A stretch of 64,000 bases of DNA from JAZKFT01 sp040386335 (GTDB taxonomy: Bacteria > Bacteroidota > Bacteroidia > Chitinophagales > Chitinophagaceae). The first letter of the stretch is position 1, and every line of letters starts with the position of its first letter. The stretch is from contig JAZKFT010000034.1 of assembly GCA_040386335.1 (NCBI GenBank), positions 12,089 to 76,088 of the forward strand. Direction: 5' to 3'. Both the position numbers and the translations under genes were made by a program. A model generated the notes under the pieces. That model did not search any database. It was given only the letters and a program-made list of their open reading frames with translations, and was not told where the DNA came from. Shown one piece after another: positions 41,523-50,197 of the stretch.

Positions 41523-42284
41523 ATGAAAAAGACATGTTTCCTTTTGTTGTTTCTTGCTATCGGCTTCATCGTTGCCAATGGCCAAACAAAACCCCGTGTT
41601 TATTTTGTAGCTGCTAAAAGTGGCATCAGCCTGCGCGAAAAACCAGACCTAAGCGCAAAAGCCATTGATAAAATTCCTTATGGTGAAAAAATAAGCACCA
41701 CGATTGCGGAAGGCGCGAACGAAATTACTGTTGAAGGCTTTAAAGCCAATTGGGTTACTGTTTCCTACAAGGGCAAAACAGGCTTTATTGTCGATGCATT
41801 TTTGTTCAATGTGGTGCCGCCCAAAACCGGTACAAAAGACCTGAAGGCCTACCTGCTGCAAGTAACGCAGCCATTTAGTGTACCCCTGAAAGTATCCAGG
41901 CAAGGTGCTTTTGAGGAGGACATGTCGGTTGTGGAAAAGCAGTTGTATAAAAATGGGGCAGAAAGGCAGTTGTATCATTTTTATGAATCCGGGGCAGAAA
42001 TCTGTATGATGCCAGGGTTTAGTATTCCACAGGCATTTCAGCTGCTGCGACTGCTACCGGAGTATAAGGAATGTGTGGGAGAGCACGACCCTTTCCCCCT
42101 TAAAAACGATTCCTTAAAAACGGATAAGATCGATAAATCGGTGAAGGTCTATGGTGAAAACATTGGCGATAACAGCTTCTTTGTGGACCGTATCAAAATG
42201 GATTTAACCCACGACATCTATTATGGATTAGAGTTGTTTATCCTCGGCGACCAGGTGGTGATTAATTATAGCAGTGGCATTTAA
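41523..42284 (+). CDS. Exported SH3 domain protein
   Basis: 253 residues with a signal peptide (MKKTCFLLLFLAIGFIVANGQ). An SH3b-type domain follows at about 22-85 (VYFVAAKSGISLREKPDLSAKAIDKIPYGEKISTT, VSYKGKTGFIVDAFLFN). The rest (about 90-253) is not recognised. Divergent from UbiA across 157 bp, so it is not clearly part of the PKS cluster. ATG at 41523 fits the signal peptide. Confidence 0.85.
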   Translation: MKKTCFLLLFLAIGFIVANGQTKPRVYFVAAKSGISLREKPDLSAKAIDKIPYGEKISTTIAEGANEITVEGFKANWVTVSYKGKTGFIVDAFLFNVVPPKTGTKDLKAYLLQVTQPFSVPLKVSRQGAFEEDMSVVEKQLYKNGAERQLYHFYESGAEICMMPGFSIPQAFQLLRLLPEYKECVGEHDPFPLKNDSLKTDKIDKSVKVYGENIGDNSFFVDRIKMDLTHDIYYGLELFILGDQVVINYSSGI

Positions 42285-42343
42285 AAATACCGGTGGCGTT
42301 GAAAGCACTGTTGTTCGTAACTTTCAGCTTATAACGATGCTTC

Positions 42344-43204
42344 ATGAATAAGATCATAGAATATTTTCAGTCTTTAGAACAGCACCCGGTCCAGCGCATG
42401 ATGATACTGGTAAGCGGCATGTTGCTGTTGTGGTTGATAGAAGGGGCGGTGCCACTGATCAGTATGCGCTACAAAAAAAACAAACTGAACCATGCAGCGG
42501 TGAATCTTGGCTTTACAGTTATCCACCTAGTTTTTCATACGCTGTTTGCCGTGGTGATTATTTTAATAAGCGACTGGTGCCGGGCTCACCAGTTTGGCAT
42601 TGTCTACTGGACGAATGCCGGCATTTTCTTAACCATCCTCATTACGGTATTGACGGTTGACTTTTTTGTTGGCTGGCTGGTACATTTTACCGAGCATAAA
42701 GTAAAATGGATGTGGCGCTTTCATATTGTTCATCATGCCGATAATAATGTAGACGTAACCACCGGCCTCCGGCATCACCCGGTAGAAAGCATTTTTCGTG
42801 GCATTTTTATTTTTGGAGGTGTATTTCTAAGCGGTGCTCCCATGTACGCCGTGATGATCTACCAGACTTTTTTAATACTGGCTACCCAGTTTGCACACGC
42901 CAATATCAGCCTGCCACCCTGGTTGGATAAGGCGATCAGTTACGTGATTGTGAGCCCGAATATGCACAAAGTACATCATCACTGGAAGCAGCCTTTTACC
43001 GATAGTAATTATGGTGCAGCGCTTGCCATCTGGGACCGCTTGCTGGGCACCTATATGCACCTGGATCCCAAAAACATCATCTACGGCCTCGACCGCTATT
43101 ACCCGAATGACAAGGACGAAAATTTCATGATGCTGATGAAAAAACCGTTTCAGAAACTGGACGGGCAAAATGTGCCATTGGTAAACGAGCCGACAATAAA
43201 CTAA
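42344..43204 (+). CDS. Sterol desaturase/fatty acid hydroxylase family protein
   Basis: 286 residues with several membrane helices and the eight-His di-iron pattern: H114 and H118 (HFTEH), H127, H130, H131 (FHIVHH), H144, H145 (LRHHP) and the late MHKVHHHW (about 205-220). Such membrane di-iron enzymes hydroxylate or desaturate lipids, carotenoids or sterol-like compounds. The natural substrate is unknown. It is near the PKS cluster but separated by the divergent SH3 gene. Confidence 0.92.
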   Translation: MNKIIEYFQSLEQHPVQRMMILVSGMLLLWLIEGAVPLISMRYKKNKLNHAAVNLGFTVIHLVFHTLFAVVIILISDWCRAHQFGIVYWTNAGIFLTILITVLTVDFFVGWLVHFTEHKVKWMWRFHIVHHADNNVDVTTGLRHHPVESIFRGIFIFGGVFLSGAPMYAVMIYQTFLILATQFAHANISLPPWLDKAISYVIVSPNMHKVHHHWKQPFTDSNYGAALAIWDRLLGTYMHLDPKNIIYGLDRYYPNDKDENFMMLMKKPFQKLDGQNVPLVNEPTIN

Positions 43205-43292
43205 GGCTAGCAGTCATTGCATTATTTCCAAAAACTCTTTTTGCTTTGTAGTATTGCAGGCAATCCATTCCTTTCAATTCGCCGTTTTACTG

Positions 43293-44018
43293 ATGAAAAC
43301 AATTGCTATGATACCGGCACGTTATGCCGCCACCCGTTTTCCCGCCAAACTCATGCAGATGCTGGGAAACAAAACCGTTATCCGTCATACCTATGACAAT
43401 ACCATTGCCACAGGACTTTTTGATGAAGTAATGGTGGTAACCGATAGCGATATCATTTTTGATGAGATAACGACACATGGCGGCAAAGCCAAAATGAGTA
43501 TTAAACAACATGAAAGTGGCAGCGACCGGATAGCCGAAGCTGTTGCGGATATCGATGTGGATATTGTGGTCAATGTACAGGGCGATGAACCATTTGTTCA
43601 AAAGGAACCCCTGCAAAAATTGATGGAACTTTTTGACGGTGAAGCCGGCCAGCAGGTGCAAGTTGCCAGCTTAATGCAGGTATTGAAAGAACAAAAATTT
43701 ATTGACGACCCCAACTATGTAAAAGTGGCGGTAGACAAAAACATGAATAGCCTGTTTTTTAGCCGCAGTGTAATACCATACCCCAGGGATAAGAATATAC
43801 CCACCAACTACTATGAACATATTGGAGTCTATGCCTTCCGCAAAGAAGCCCTCATCAATTTCACCAACTGGCCGATGACTCCGCTGGAGGCAGCGGAAAA
43901 AATAGAATGCCTGCGCTATCTTGAAAATGGGGTACCGCTTAAAATGGTAGTAACAGAGTATATGGGTGTGGAGATAGATACGCCGGAGGATTTGGAAAGG
44001 GCTGCGGCGTTGCTTTAG
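43293..44018 (+). CDS. kdsB: 3-deoxy-manno-octulosonate cytidylyltransferase
   Basis: CMP-Kdo synthetase, 241 residues from the ATG at 43293 (MKTIAMIPARYAATRFPAKLM). The nucleotide-binding N-terminus, VVNVQGDEPF and the end MVVTEYMGVEIDTPEDLERA match KdsB. It activates Kdo (or 8-amino-Kdo) for lipopolysaccharide inner-core synthesis. It lies close to a KdnB-like oxidase gene (45759), which suggests the 8-amino-Kdo variant. Confidence 0.97.
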   Translation: MKTIAMIPARYAATRFPAKLMQMLGNKTVIRHTYDNTIATGLFDEVMVVTDSDIIFDEITTHGGKAKMSIKQHESGSDRIAEAVADIDVDIVVNVQGDEPFVQKEPLQKLMELFDGEAGQQVQVASLMQVLKEQKFIDDPNYVKVAVDKNMNSLFFSRSVIPYPRDKNIPTNYYEHIGVYAFRKEALINFTNWPMTPLEAAEKIECLRYLENGVPLKMVVTEYMGVEIDTPEDLERAAALL

Positions 44019-44089
44019 TCTTTAGTTTGACAATGATGTACAATTAGCCCTTACAAAGATTGCAATTTCAATAGCCATTAAGGTATTTA

Positions 44090-45592
44090 CTATAATGCTA
44101 TCGCTTCCCCATAAACCGCATCCGCCTTTGTCCGTACAGTTTCAAGCTTTTGCAATAAATCTTCGGTGCTTCCTTCTGCCAACATTTGCTTAAGAATTTC
44201 AAGTTCTTCCTTTCGCAAGCCGATATATTCAAGTAATTTATCTGCCTTGGCATGGCTCTCTGGCGAAATATCGTAGGCTTTGGTAGCTGCTATTGCTTCC
44301 TCCGCATTTTTCCATGCGGGCAAGCTTACCTCCGCTATTTTGGTTTTAAAGTCCTGGTCTGTTAATGACGTATCACTAAAATAATCTCTTGCCTGGCTGT
44401 GGAATTCATCAAAAGATTTCAGTTGGGTTTGAAACTTACTATTGTCTTTATACGACTCCGTTTTTACAGCATTGGTAATCTCTCTTCTTTCGGTGTCAGA
44501 CACGCTGTTTTGTTGCAAATAGCCATAAGCCACTCCTACCGTTATCAGTATCAAAACAGCGATAATCCAGGGCGTTTTTTGCCCCTGCTTTTCTTTTTTT
44601 ATACCGTAAACATAGAGGTAGCCAATGATAAAGCCACTTACAAGTCCACCTATATGGGCCGAGTTGTCAACTCCACCTTTCATGCCATAAAATAAATTGA
44701 AGGCTATAAAAATGCCGATGCTTTGCAATAAAGATTGACGTACCTGTTTCGGTATCAGGTTGGTTGTAAGCAGTGCCAAAAACAACCCAAACATACCGAA
44801 CACTGCTCCAGATGCACCGGCACTATTTACTGCTTCTTTATGCCACCAAAGGCTTACCAGGCTTGCAAATACGCCGGTGCATAAGTAAGCAGCGATGAAT
44901 TTCGGTTTGCCCAGCATGGGCTCCAGGTAACTGCCCACCATGTACAGGCAATACATGTTCATGGCCAAATGAATAATTCCGAAATGGAGAAAAGTGCAGG
45001 TAATCAGCCGCCACCAGTCGCCGCTCAAAGTAAGTGGGGCGTAATTACTGCCCCAGGCTATATGTACCAGGCCATTTGCGTCGAATATGCCGGCACCATT
45101 GGCTGCCATCAAAATAAAAATGAGCACATTAATACCTATCAGCGTGTACGTTACATTCAGGTTATCACCTTTCAAATTCATTGCGGCATTTACCTCCGCA
45201 ACCTTTTGTTCGGTTTCTGTTACCGTTTGCACCGTTACGGCCCTAAGCACGTCTATAGCTGCCTTATTAGTTTCGATAGTTGTAGTGCTGGTACTGTTTT
45301 TAAGACCTGCAAATGCGGCAATGAACTGACTTATGTTCTTTTTGTTTTTGCCACCCATATCAAAAGCCTCCCCATTTACCAGTTCACTGCTAATCATCAA
45401 CTGGTCGCCTTCCAGGCCAAATACTATTTGCTGGCCGTAGGTTTTCCAGTTCCTTGGGGTATGGGCCTGTATCTTGTCTATACCTGCAAATTGAATGGTC
45501 CAACCTGCATTCTTCATCACTTCATAGCCAAGGGCCAGCGCTGTTTCTTTGTCCGGGTGATCAATAGGTATGGTTTGTTCCTGTTTCGGCAT
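44090..45592 (-). CDS. Rhomboid family intramembrane serine protease
   Basis: 500 residues from the ATG at 45592. The N-terminal roughly 140 residues are soluble. The rhomboid core contains HFGIIHLAMNMYCLYMVG (about 203-220), the catalytic S261 in GASGAVFGMFG and H313 in SAHIGGLVSG, so the catalytic dyad is intact. A soluble C-terminal domain (about 360-500) rich in acidic helices follows. Many Bacteroidota rhomboids have this extra N-terminal domain. Between kdsB and kdnB on the other strand. Confidence 0.95.
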   Translation of the reverse strand: MPKQEQTIPIDHPDKETALALGYEVMKNAGWTIQFAGIDKIQAHTPRNWKTYGQQIVFGLEGDQLMISSELVNGEAFDMGGKNKKNISQFIAAFAGLKNSTSTTTIETNKAAIDVLRAVTVQTVTETEQKVAEVNAAMNLKGDNLNVTYTLIGINVLIFILMAANGAGIFDANGLVHIAWGSNYAPLTLSGDWWRLITCTFLHFGIIHLAMNMYCLYMVGSYLEPMLGKPKFIAAYLCTGVFASLVSLWWHKEAVNSAGASGAVFGMFGLFLALLTTNLIPKQVRQSLLQSIGIFIAFNLFYGMKGGVDNSAHIGGLVSGFIIGYLYVYGIKKEKQGQKTPWIIAVLILITVGVAYGYLQQNSVSDTERREITNAVKTESYKDNSKFQTQLKSFDEFHSQARDYFSDTSLTDQDFKTKIAEVSLPAWKNAEEAIAATKAYDISPESHAKADKLLEYIGLRKEELEILKQMLAEGSTEDLLQKLETVRTKADAVYGEAIAL

Positions 45593-45758
45593 AAAACTTA
45601 TTTTGGCCAATATGATTCAAATTTTTGGGTTTGCCAACAACAATACAGGCATTACCAGTTAGATACAGCAATTTATTAGCAAAACCAGCCAGTGCCAGTT
45701 TATCCTGTGAGCCTGATAATTCACTAAAATTCATGTACTTCGTGGCTCAATTTTTTGT

Positions 45759-46835
45759 ATGCAGTTCAGAAATTTTAAAATGGTCAGCTACGTGGTATAT
45801 GGCCGTGGCGCTTTTAACCAGCTAGATGAAATTATAGCACCCCATCGCAAGCCCGGTGCACCTATGATATTCTTACTTGATCATTTTTTTCAGAATGGCC
45901 ATTCCCTGGCTAACCGTATACCACTTCGCGGAAACGACAAAATGATCTTTGCCGATGTTACCTACGAACCCAAGACCACCCAGGTAGATTCATTGGCGGC
46001 TCAACTCAAAGCAGAGTTTGGAGCCATCAGTGGCGTCATCGGTATCGGCGGCGGTAGTGTAATGGATCTTGCGAAAGCAGTGAGTTTAATGATGAACAAC
46101 CCCGGATCGAGTGCCGATTACCAGGGTTGGGATTTGGTGAAATTTCCGGGTGTGTACAAAGTGGGTATCCCAACCTTAAGCGGAACCGGTGCGGAAGTTA
46201 GCCGTACTACGGTGCTTACCGGCCCTACACGTAAACTGGGCATGAACAGCGATTTCACTCCATTCGACCAGATAGTGCTGGACCCTGAATTGACAAAAGA
46301 TGCGCCTTCCAACCAGCGTTTTTACACCGGGATGGATTGCTATATCCATTGTATTGAAAGCCTTACCGGCACGTACTTAAATGAGTTTAGCAAGAGCTAT
46401 GGTGCCAAGGCTTTAGACCTTTGCCGCGAGGTTTTTCTCAGCGGTAAAGACTGGACGAATGAGGATGATGACAAACTGATGATGGCCAGTTATGCGGGAG
46501 GGATGAGTATTGCTTATAGCCAGGTGGGGGTAGCACATGCCGTAAGTTATGGCCTTAGCTATTTGCTGGGCACCAAACATGGTATTGGCAATTGCATTGT
46601 AATGAACCATATTGGCGAATACTATCCCGAGGGCGTAGCAGAGTTTAAGCAAATGGTGGCCCAAAACAATATTGATATTCCGCAAGGTATTTGCGCCGGT
46701 TTAACTGAAGAGCAATTTGACACCATGATGAACGTGAGCCTCGGCATGAAACCACTTTGGGAAAATGCGCTGGGCAAAGATTGGGAGTCCATCATGACCC
46801 GGGAAAAGCTAAGGGCTTTGTACGAAAAGTTGTAA
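45759..46835 (+). CDS. kdnB: Iron-containing alcohol dehydrogenase family, KdnB-like (Kdo 8-oxidase)
   Basis: 358 residues. N-terminus MQFRNFKMVSYVVYGRGAFNQL and the stretches YQGWDLVKFPGVYKVGIPTLSGTGAEVSRTTVL, GLNSD-like GMNSDFTPFDQIVLDPEL and FYTGMDCYIHCIESLTGTYLNEFSK agree, from memory, with KdnB of Shewanella oneidensis, the metal-dependent Kdo 8-oxidase. It contains the group III ADH metal-binding histidine pattern (HAVSYGLSYLLGTKHGIGNC). KdnB and the aminotransferase KdnA make 8-amino-Kdo (established in Shewanella). KdnA is not in this window. KdsB is 1.7 kb away. Confidence 0.85.
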   Translation: MQFRNFKMVSYVVYGRGAFNQLDEIIAPHRKPGAPMIFLLDHFFQNGHSLANRIPLRGNDKMIFADVTYEPKTTQVDSLAAQLKAEFGAISGVIGIGGGSVMDLAKAVSLMMNNPGSSADYQGWDLVKFPGVYKVGIPTLSGTGAEVSRTTVLTGPTRKLGMNSDFTPFDQIVLDPELTKDAPSNQRFYTGMDCYIHCIESLTGTYLNEFSKSYGAKALDLCREVFLSGKDWTNEDDDKLMMASYAGGMSIAYSQVGVAHAVSYGLSYLLGTKHGIGNCIVMNHIGEYYPEGVAEFKQMVAQNNIDIPQGICAGLTEEQFDTMMNVSLGMKPLWENALGKDWESIMTREKLRALYEKL

Positions 46836-46872
46836 TCTTTTTGGCCCGGCTTTTCTATATTGATTGGGCCAC

Positions 46873-46905
46873 ATTGGCGGACGGTTCTCCCGATCATTTC
46901 GACGC
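46873..46905. repeat. Short stretch resembling the foldback element
   Basis: CATTGGCGGACGGTTCTCCCGA resembles the 5' part of copy B (CATTGGCAGGACGGTTCTTGCCCGA). May be a decayed remnant. Confidence 0.35.
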
Positions 46906-46941
46906 TCTATTCTATTCAAGACAAATAGCAGTGCCACTAAA

Positions 46942-46975
46942 ACCCTGTCAGGGCGAAAGCCAGCCCTGACAGGGT
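46942..46975. repeat. Perfect 13-bp inverted repeat upstream of the deacetylase gene
   Basis: ACCCTGTCAGGGC (46942-46954) pairs perfectly with 46963-46975 around an 8-nt loop. GTGCCAC occurs on both sides (46931-46937 and 46974-46980). No T-run follows, so a terminator for kdnB is possible but not clear. Confidence 0.7.
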
Positions 46976-47004
46976 GCCACAAATCGTAAATCGTGAATTG
47001 GCCA

Positions 47005-48405
47005 ATGTTCCTGTACACAAATCACATCACCCCACGCCTTGAATACATGGCCCATTGGCTGGGCACCCGTTTATTTGGAACCGCCCTGCAAATCTGTACT
47101 GATAAAGAAAATTTAGCCAGGCCAGGTTGGGTACTGAATTATACCAGCAAGCCGCTGGACGATATTGAGAGTTTTTGGATCAATCCGCATCCCCTTCTTT
47201 TTCAATCAGGCATCAGCCCACAATCGGTGGAAGTCAAAACAAAAGACGGTCTTTCCTATTTTTTTGAAACGGGTGGTGATCACCATTTTGATGTTTTAGC
47301 CGCATCTTTTTATCTTATTCAACGCTACGAAGAATACTTGCCCCACACAAAAGACATGTATGGTCGATATGCCCACGAAAACAGCCTGGCTTTCCGGAAC
47401 AATTTCCTCCACTGGCCGCTGGTAGATTTATGGATCAATGAATTAAGGGACAAGATTCAAGGTTCAAGGATCAAGGATCAAGCCCCAGGCGTCAAGCGTC
47501 AGGCGTTCAGCTTTGTGCCTACATTCGATATAGACATTGCTTATAGTTATCGGGGCAAAGGCTTTATAAGAAACCTCGCCGGGGTGGCCCGTTCGTTTGG
47601 GCAATGGCAATTATTGAAAGAAAGATGGTATGTTTTACTCGGAAAACAACAGGATCCTTTTGATATTTTTAACGAACTGGATGCTCTGCACCAGGAGTAC
47701 GACCTGGAGCCGATTTACTTTTTTTTGATGGCCAACAAAAGGGTGGGTTACGATAAAAATATTCCCCCTGCTACGCAGGAAATGAAAAACCTGGCTGCTG
47801 ATATTGGTGGCAAATACGCAACAGGCATCCACCCAAGTTGGCAAAGCGGCGATGATGAATACCTGCTGGCACAGGAAATTGAAACATTGCGGTCGGGTAT
47901 TAATAAAAACATTTTTATCAGCCGCCAGCATTATATCAGGATGCAATTACCGGAAACCTACCAACGCTTAATAAGCCATGGCATTATTGAAGACCATTCG
48001 ATGGGTTATGGGAGCATCAATGGCTTTAGGGGTTCCAGCTGTGTACCTTACTATTGGTATGATTTGCAAACTGAGCAAACCACACCACTCAAAATTGTTC
48101 CATTCTGCTATATGGAAGCCAATTCTATTTTCGAACAAAAACATACACCTGCGCAGGCTTTGGAAGAATTAAAACAATACCATGATGTGGTAAAAAAAGT
48201 GGGGGGAACATTGAGCACCATCTTTCATAACCACCTGATCGGGATGGATGAAAACGGAAGAAAGTGGATGGATATGTACACGAAATTTCTAAAATATCTA
48301 TTTGAGGAAAATAGCTCGTTGTTGCAATTTAGAAAACACGTCATTGTAAATTTTTGTAGCCGTCATTGGCAGGACGGTTCTTGCCCGACGTCGCAATCCA
48401 CGTGA
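47005..48405 (+). CDS. Polysaccharide deacetylase family protein (DUF7033-type)
   Basis: 466 residues from the ATG at 47005 (a GTG at 46993 is possible). The N-terminal domain has GDHHFDVLAASFYLIQRYEEYL (about 90-111) and the C-terminal TIM-barrel-like deacetylase part has FVPTFDIDIAYSYRGKG with the metal-binding DID (about 175-177), IGLHPS-like TGIHPSWQS and the late HNHLIGMDENG. Enzymes of this group remove N-acetyl groups from surface glycans. Two oddities: an in-frame word repeat encodes residues about 149-168 between the domains, and the last 14 residues plus stop lie in the foldback element. Confidence 0.9.
   Translation: MFLYTNHITPRLEYMAHWLGTRLFGTALQICTDKENLARPGWVLNYTSKPLDDIESFWINPHPLLFQSGISPQSVEVKTKDGLSYFFETGGDHHFDVLAASFYLIQRYEEYLPHTKDMYGRYAHENSLAFRNNFLHWPLVDLWINELRDKIQGSRIKDQAPGVKRQAFSFVPTFDIDIAYSYRGKGFIRNLAGVARSFGQWQLLKERWYVLLGKQQDPFDIFNELDALHQEYDLEPIYFFLMANKRVGYDKNIPPATQEMKNLAADIGGKYATGIHPSWQSGDDEYLLAQEIETLRSGINKNIFISRQHYIRMQLPETYQRLISHGIIEDHSMGYGSINGFRGSSCVPYYWYDLQTEQTTPLKIVPFCYMEANSIFEQKHTPAQALEELKQYHDVVKKVGGTLSTIFHNHLIGMDENGRKWMDMYTKFLKYLFEENSSLLQFRKHVIVNFCSRHWQDGSCPTSQST
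47451..47510. repeat. In-frame CAAGGATCAAGG word repeat in the deacetylase gene
   Basis: GATTCAAGGTTCAAGG, ATCAAGGATCAAG and GCGTCAAGCGTCAGGCGT words lie inside the coding frame and encode KIQGSRIKDQAPGVKRQ, just before the first catalytic motif. The same family is intergenic at 37328-37395. Confidence 0.75.
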
Positions 48406-48485
48406 ATTTGCAGGGCTTGGTTGCAATAAATGAGTGTCGTGTTAACAGCTGGCAGGGGATTACCACGGGCAAGAACCCTCGCAAG
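48361..48485. repeat. Foldback (MITE-like) repeat, copy B
   Basis: Begins CGTCATTGG like copy A and shares GACGTCGCAATCCACG and GGGGATTACCACGGGCAA at the matching positions. An internal perfect 12-bp pair GGTTCTTGCCCG (48376-48387) with 48466-48477 forms the stem. The first 45 bp encode the C-terminus and stop of the deacetylase. Confidence 0.75.
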
Positions 48486-48519
48486 GTCGATTTCATTATC
48501 TTTCCAAAAACATTCGTGT

Positions 48520-49275
48520 ATGTTCAAAACGCTTACTGCCTTTTTTAGTATTGCCTTTTTCGTGGCCTGCAATACTGCTACTACAGTTGAAGTAAAACAG
48601 GACAGCCTTATCAATACCGGCCTGAATGATATTGTGTTGAATTCCACCTTTAATGTGGACAAGCTCAAAGGCCTGTACTCCGGTTCATTCGAGGGCACAC
48701 CCATCAGTATTTCCATCAACTATGTGAGTGGTAAAAATGTAAGTGGCTACAATGTGCATAAGGGTCTAAAGCGCAACATGCGTGGCACGATGGAACCATT
48801 TGGGTCAACCATAAAACTCATGCTGGATGAACCCGGAAACAACCGTTATGATGGCCATTTTGAATTGTTTATCGACACTGCTGCCTTTACCGGCAAGGGC
48901 ACCTGGAAACCGAAGAACGACACCACGTTAAAAACAAAGGATTTCAGTTTCACAAAAAATAAGGAAGAAGGTTATAACAATCTTGTGGCACTTTGGTCGG
49001 ACACGCTCAACAGGTCGGTGTTGCTGAAGAGTGATGGTGCTGCTACGTTTTCTTATTACAGTGGCAAGGGAACACCGCAGGAACAACTGCAAAACTTTGG
49101 CGGCAACTGGCAGCAAAAAGGGGATAGTGTTATTATCTTTTGGCAGCCGAATACTATTTTTCCCGGCCGCCGCTCTTCGTTTTTTGTGATGAGAGAAAAA
49201 TTTGATGGGGATAGCACCGTCTATATCCGCGGCTTAAAAGGAGAAAAAGTGGAGTGGCTTAATGAAGCACCTTAG
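48520..49275 (+). CDS. Lipoprotein of unknown function
   Basis: 251 residues. Lipobox at C17 (IAFFVAC) supports the ATG at 48520; the frame extends 30 codons upstream into the foldback element without meaning. The chain has repeated beta-rich units (KGLYSGSFEGTPISISINYVSGKNVSGYNVHKGLKRNMRG, YDGHFELFIDTAAFTGKGTWK) that resemble an NlpE/calycin-like barrel, but I do not recognise a named family. Located downstream of the deacetylase gene, same strand. Confidence 0.82.
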   Translation: MFKTLTAFFSIAFFVACNTATTVEVKQDSLINTGLNDIVLNSTFNVDKLKGLYSGSFEGTPISISINYVSGKNVSGYNVHKGLKRNMRGTMEPFGSTIKLMLDEPGNNRYDGHFELFIDTAAFTGKGTWKPKNDTTLKTKDFSFTKNKEEGYNNLVALWSDTLNRSVLLKSDGAATFSYYSGKGTPQEQLQNFGGNWQQKGDSVIIFWQPNTIFPGRRSSFFVMREKFDGDSTVYIRGLKGEKVEWLNEAP

Positions 49276-49446
49276 TGTTTATTTCCAGGTACATATAAAT
49301 TGGAAATAATAAGGCCTTTCAGTAGTATTGGGCAACCTTCAACTTCAGGGTTGCCCCGATGGGACAAAACAACTTCAGATTTCCATTTCCTACAGACAGG
49401 TCACGCCGCTGGCGTAAGGTCGCGCCTGAAGTAATGAAATAAACAG
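49276..49446. other. 171-bp gap with palindromic segments
   Basis: Contains GGGCAACC (49330-49337) paired with GGTTGCCC (49349-49356), ACTTCAGG (49342-49349) paired with CCTGAAGT (49425-49432), and ACGCCGCTGGCGT. This nested palindrome pattern looks like another dispersed foldback repeat, seen once here. Confidence 0.45.
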
Positions 49447-50103
49447 ATGAATAAAACACTAGCGAACGGGTTTCGTTTTCTGCTGCTTGCGGCCTTGGCC
49501 TGGGGATGCTGGCTCATAATACAATTATCGTGGCCGTATCTCGTAGTGGAACCCAATGTCGATTTTTTGCTCAGTAAGCAAAACGTGTATCATGTAGATA
49601 GCTGGCGAATCAGCTTTTATGCACATGTGTTTACGAGCATTTTGGTGCTGGTGGCCGGCTTCACCCAATTCAGCAAATCCATATTAAAAAATTACACCAA
49701 AGTTCACCGCATTACCGGTTGGGTTTATTTTACCGTAGTGCTTCTTATCAGCGGTCCGGCTGCATTTATAATGGCGCTAAAAGCCAATGGTGGCCTGCCT
49801 GCAAGAGCCAGCTTTACTACACTGGCCATCATTTGGTACGCATGCACCTTAATGGCTTTGATACGGGTAAGACAGCACAATTACCAAAGCCATGCCCAAT
49901 GGATGATCCGTAGCTATGCCCTTACATTGAGCGCTATCACCCTTCGCATTTATGCCTATCTTTTTGATGCCTTGCATATTAATGTACACCCGAGGGATGT
50001 TTATATTACCATTTCCTGGCTAAGTTGGGTGCCGAATTTAATAGTGGCAGAAGTGATCAACAGGATACGGGCCGAACAAATAAAAAGAATGATCGAAAGA
50101 TGA
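49447..50103 (+). CDS. DUF2306 family membrane protein
   Basis: 218 residues with about six hydrophobic helices. SFYAHVFTSILVLVAGFTQFSKSI, KVHRITGWVYFTVVLLISGPAAFIMAL, QSHAQWMIRSYALTLSAITLRIYAYL show the histidine and glycine pattern of DUF2306 (His in helix 2, HR-x-G-x-Y, H-x-x-W-M-I-R). The family is predicted to bind haem in the membrane (family knowledge, unproven). Single gene; a bidirectional terminator-like hairpin follows. Confidence 0.85.
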   Translation: MNKTLANGFRFLLLAALAWGCWLIIQLSWPYLVVEPNVDFLLSKQNVYHVDSWRISFYAHVFTSILVLVAGFTQFSKSILKNYTKVHRITGWVYFTVVLLISGPAAFIMALKANGGLPARASFTTLAIIWYACTLMALIRVRQHNYQSHAQWMIRSYALTLSAITLRIYAYLFDALHINVHPRDVYITISWLSWVPNLIVAEVINRIRAEQIKRMIER

Positions 50104-50137
50104 GGTGTAAACTATAATTGATATCCGTCGTAACATT

Positions 50138-50170
50138 AAACAGCCTGGTTTTTGGTTAACCAGGCTGTTT
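50138..50170. terminator. Bidirectional terminator between convergent genes
   Basis: Perfect 13-bp stem AAACAGCCTGGTT/AACCAGGCTGTTT with a 7-nt loop. On either strand the stem ends in TTT or AAA pairs, fitting a shared terminator of the DUF2306 gene and the minus-strand lipoprotein gene. Confidence 0.8.
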
Positions 50171-50197
50171 GGTACCAATCGAAGTCGTTAAACGTTA

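Noticed and set aside
43293..45592. kdsB and rhomboid as one functional unit
   Set aside because: They are on opposite strands with convergent ends; only proximity links them.
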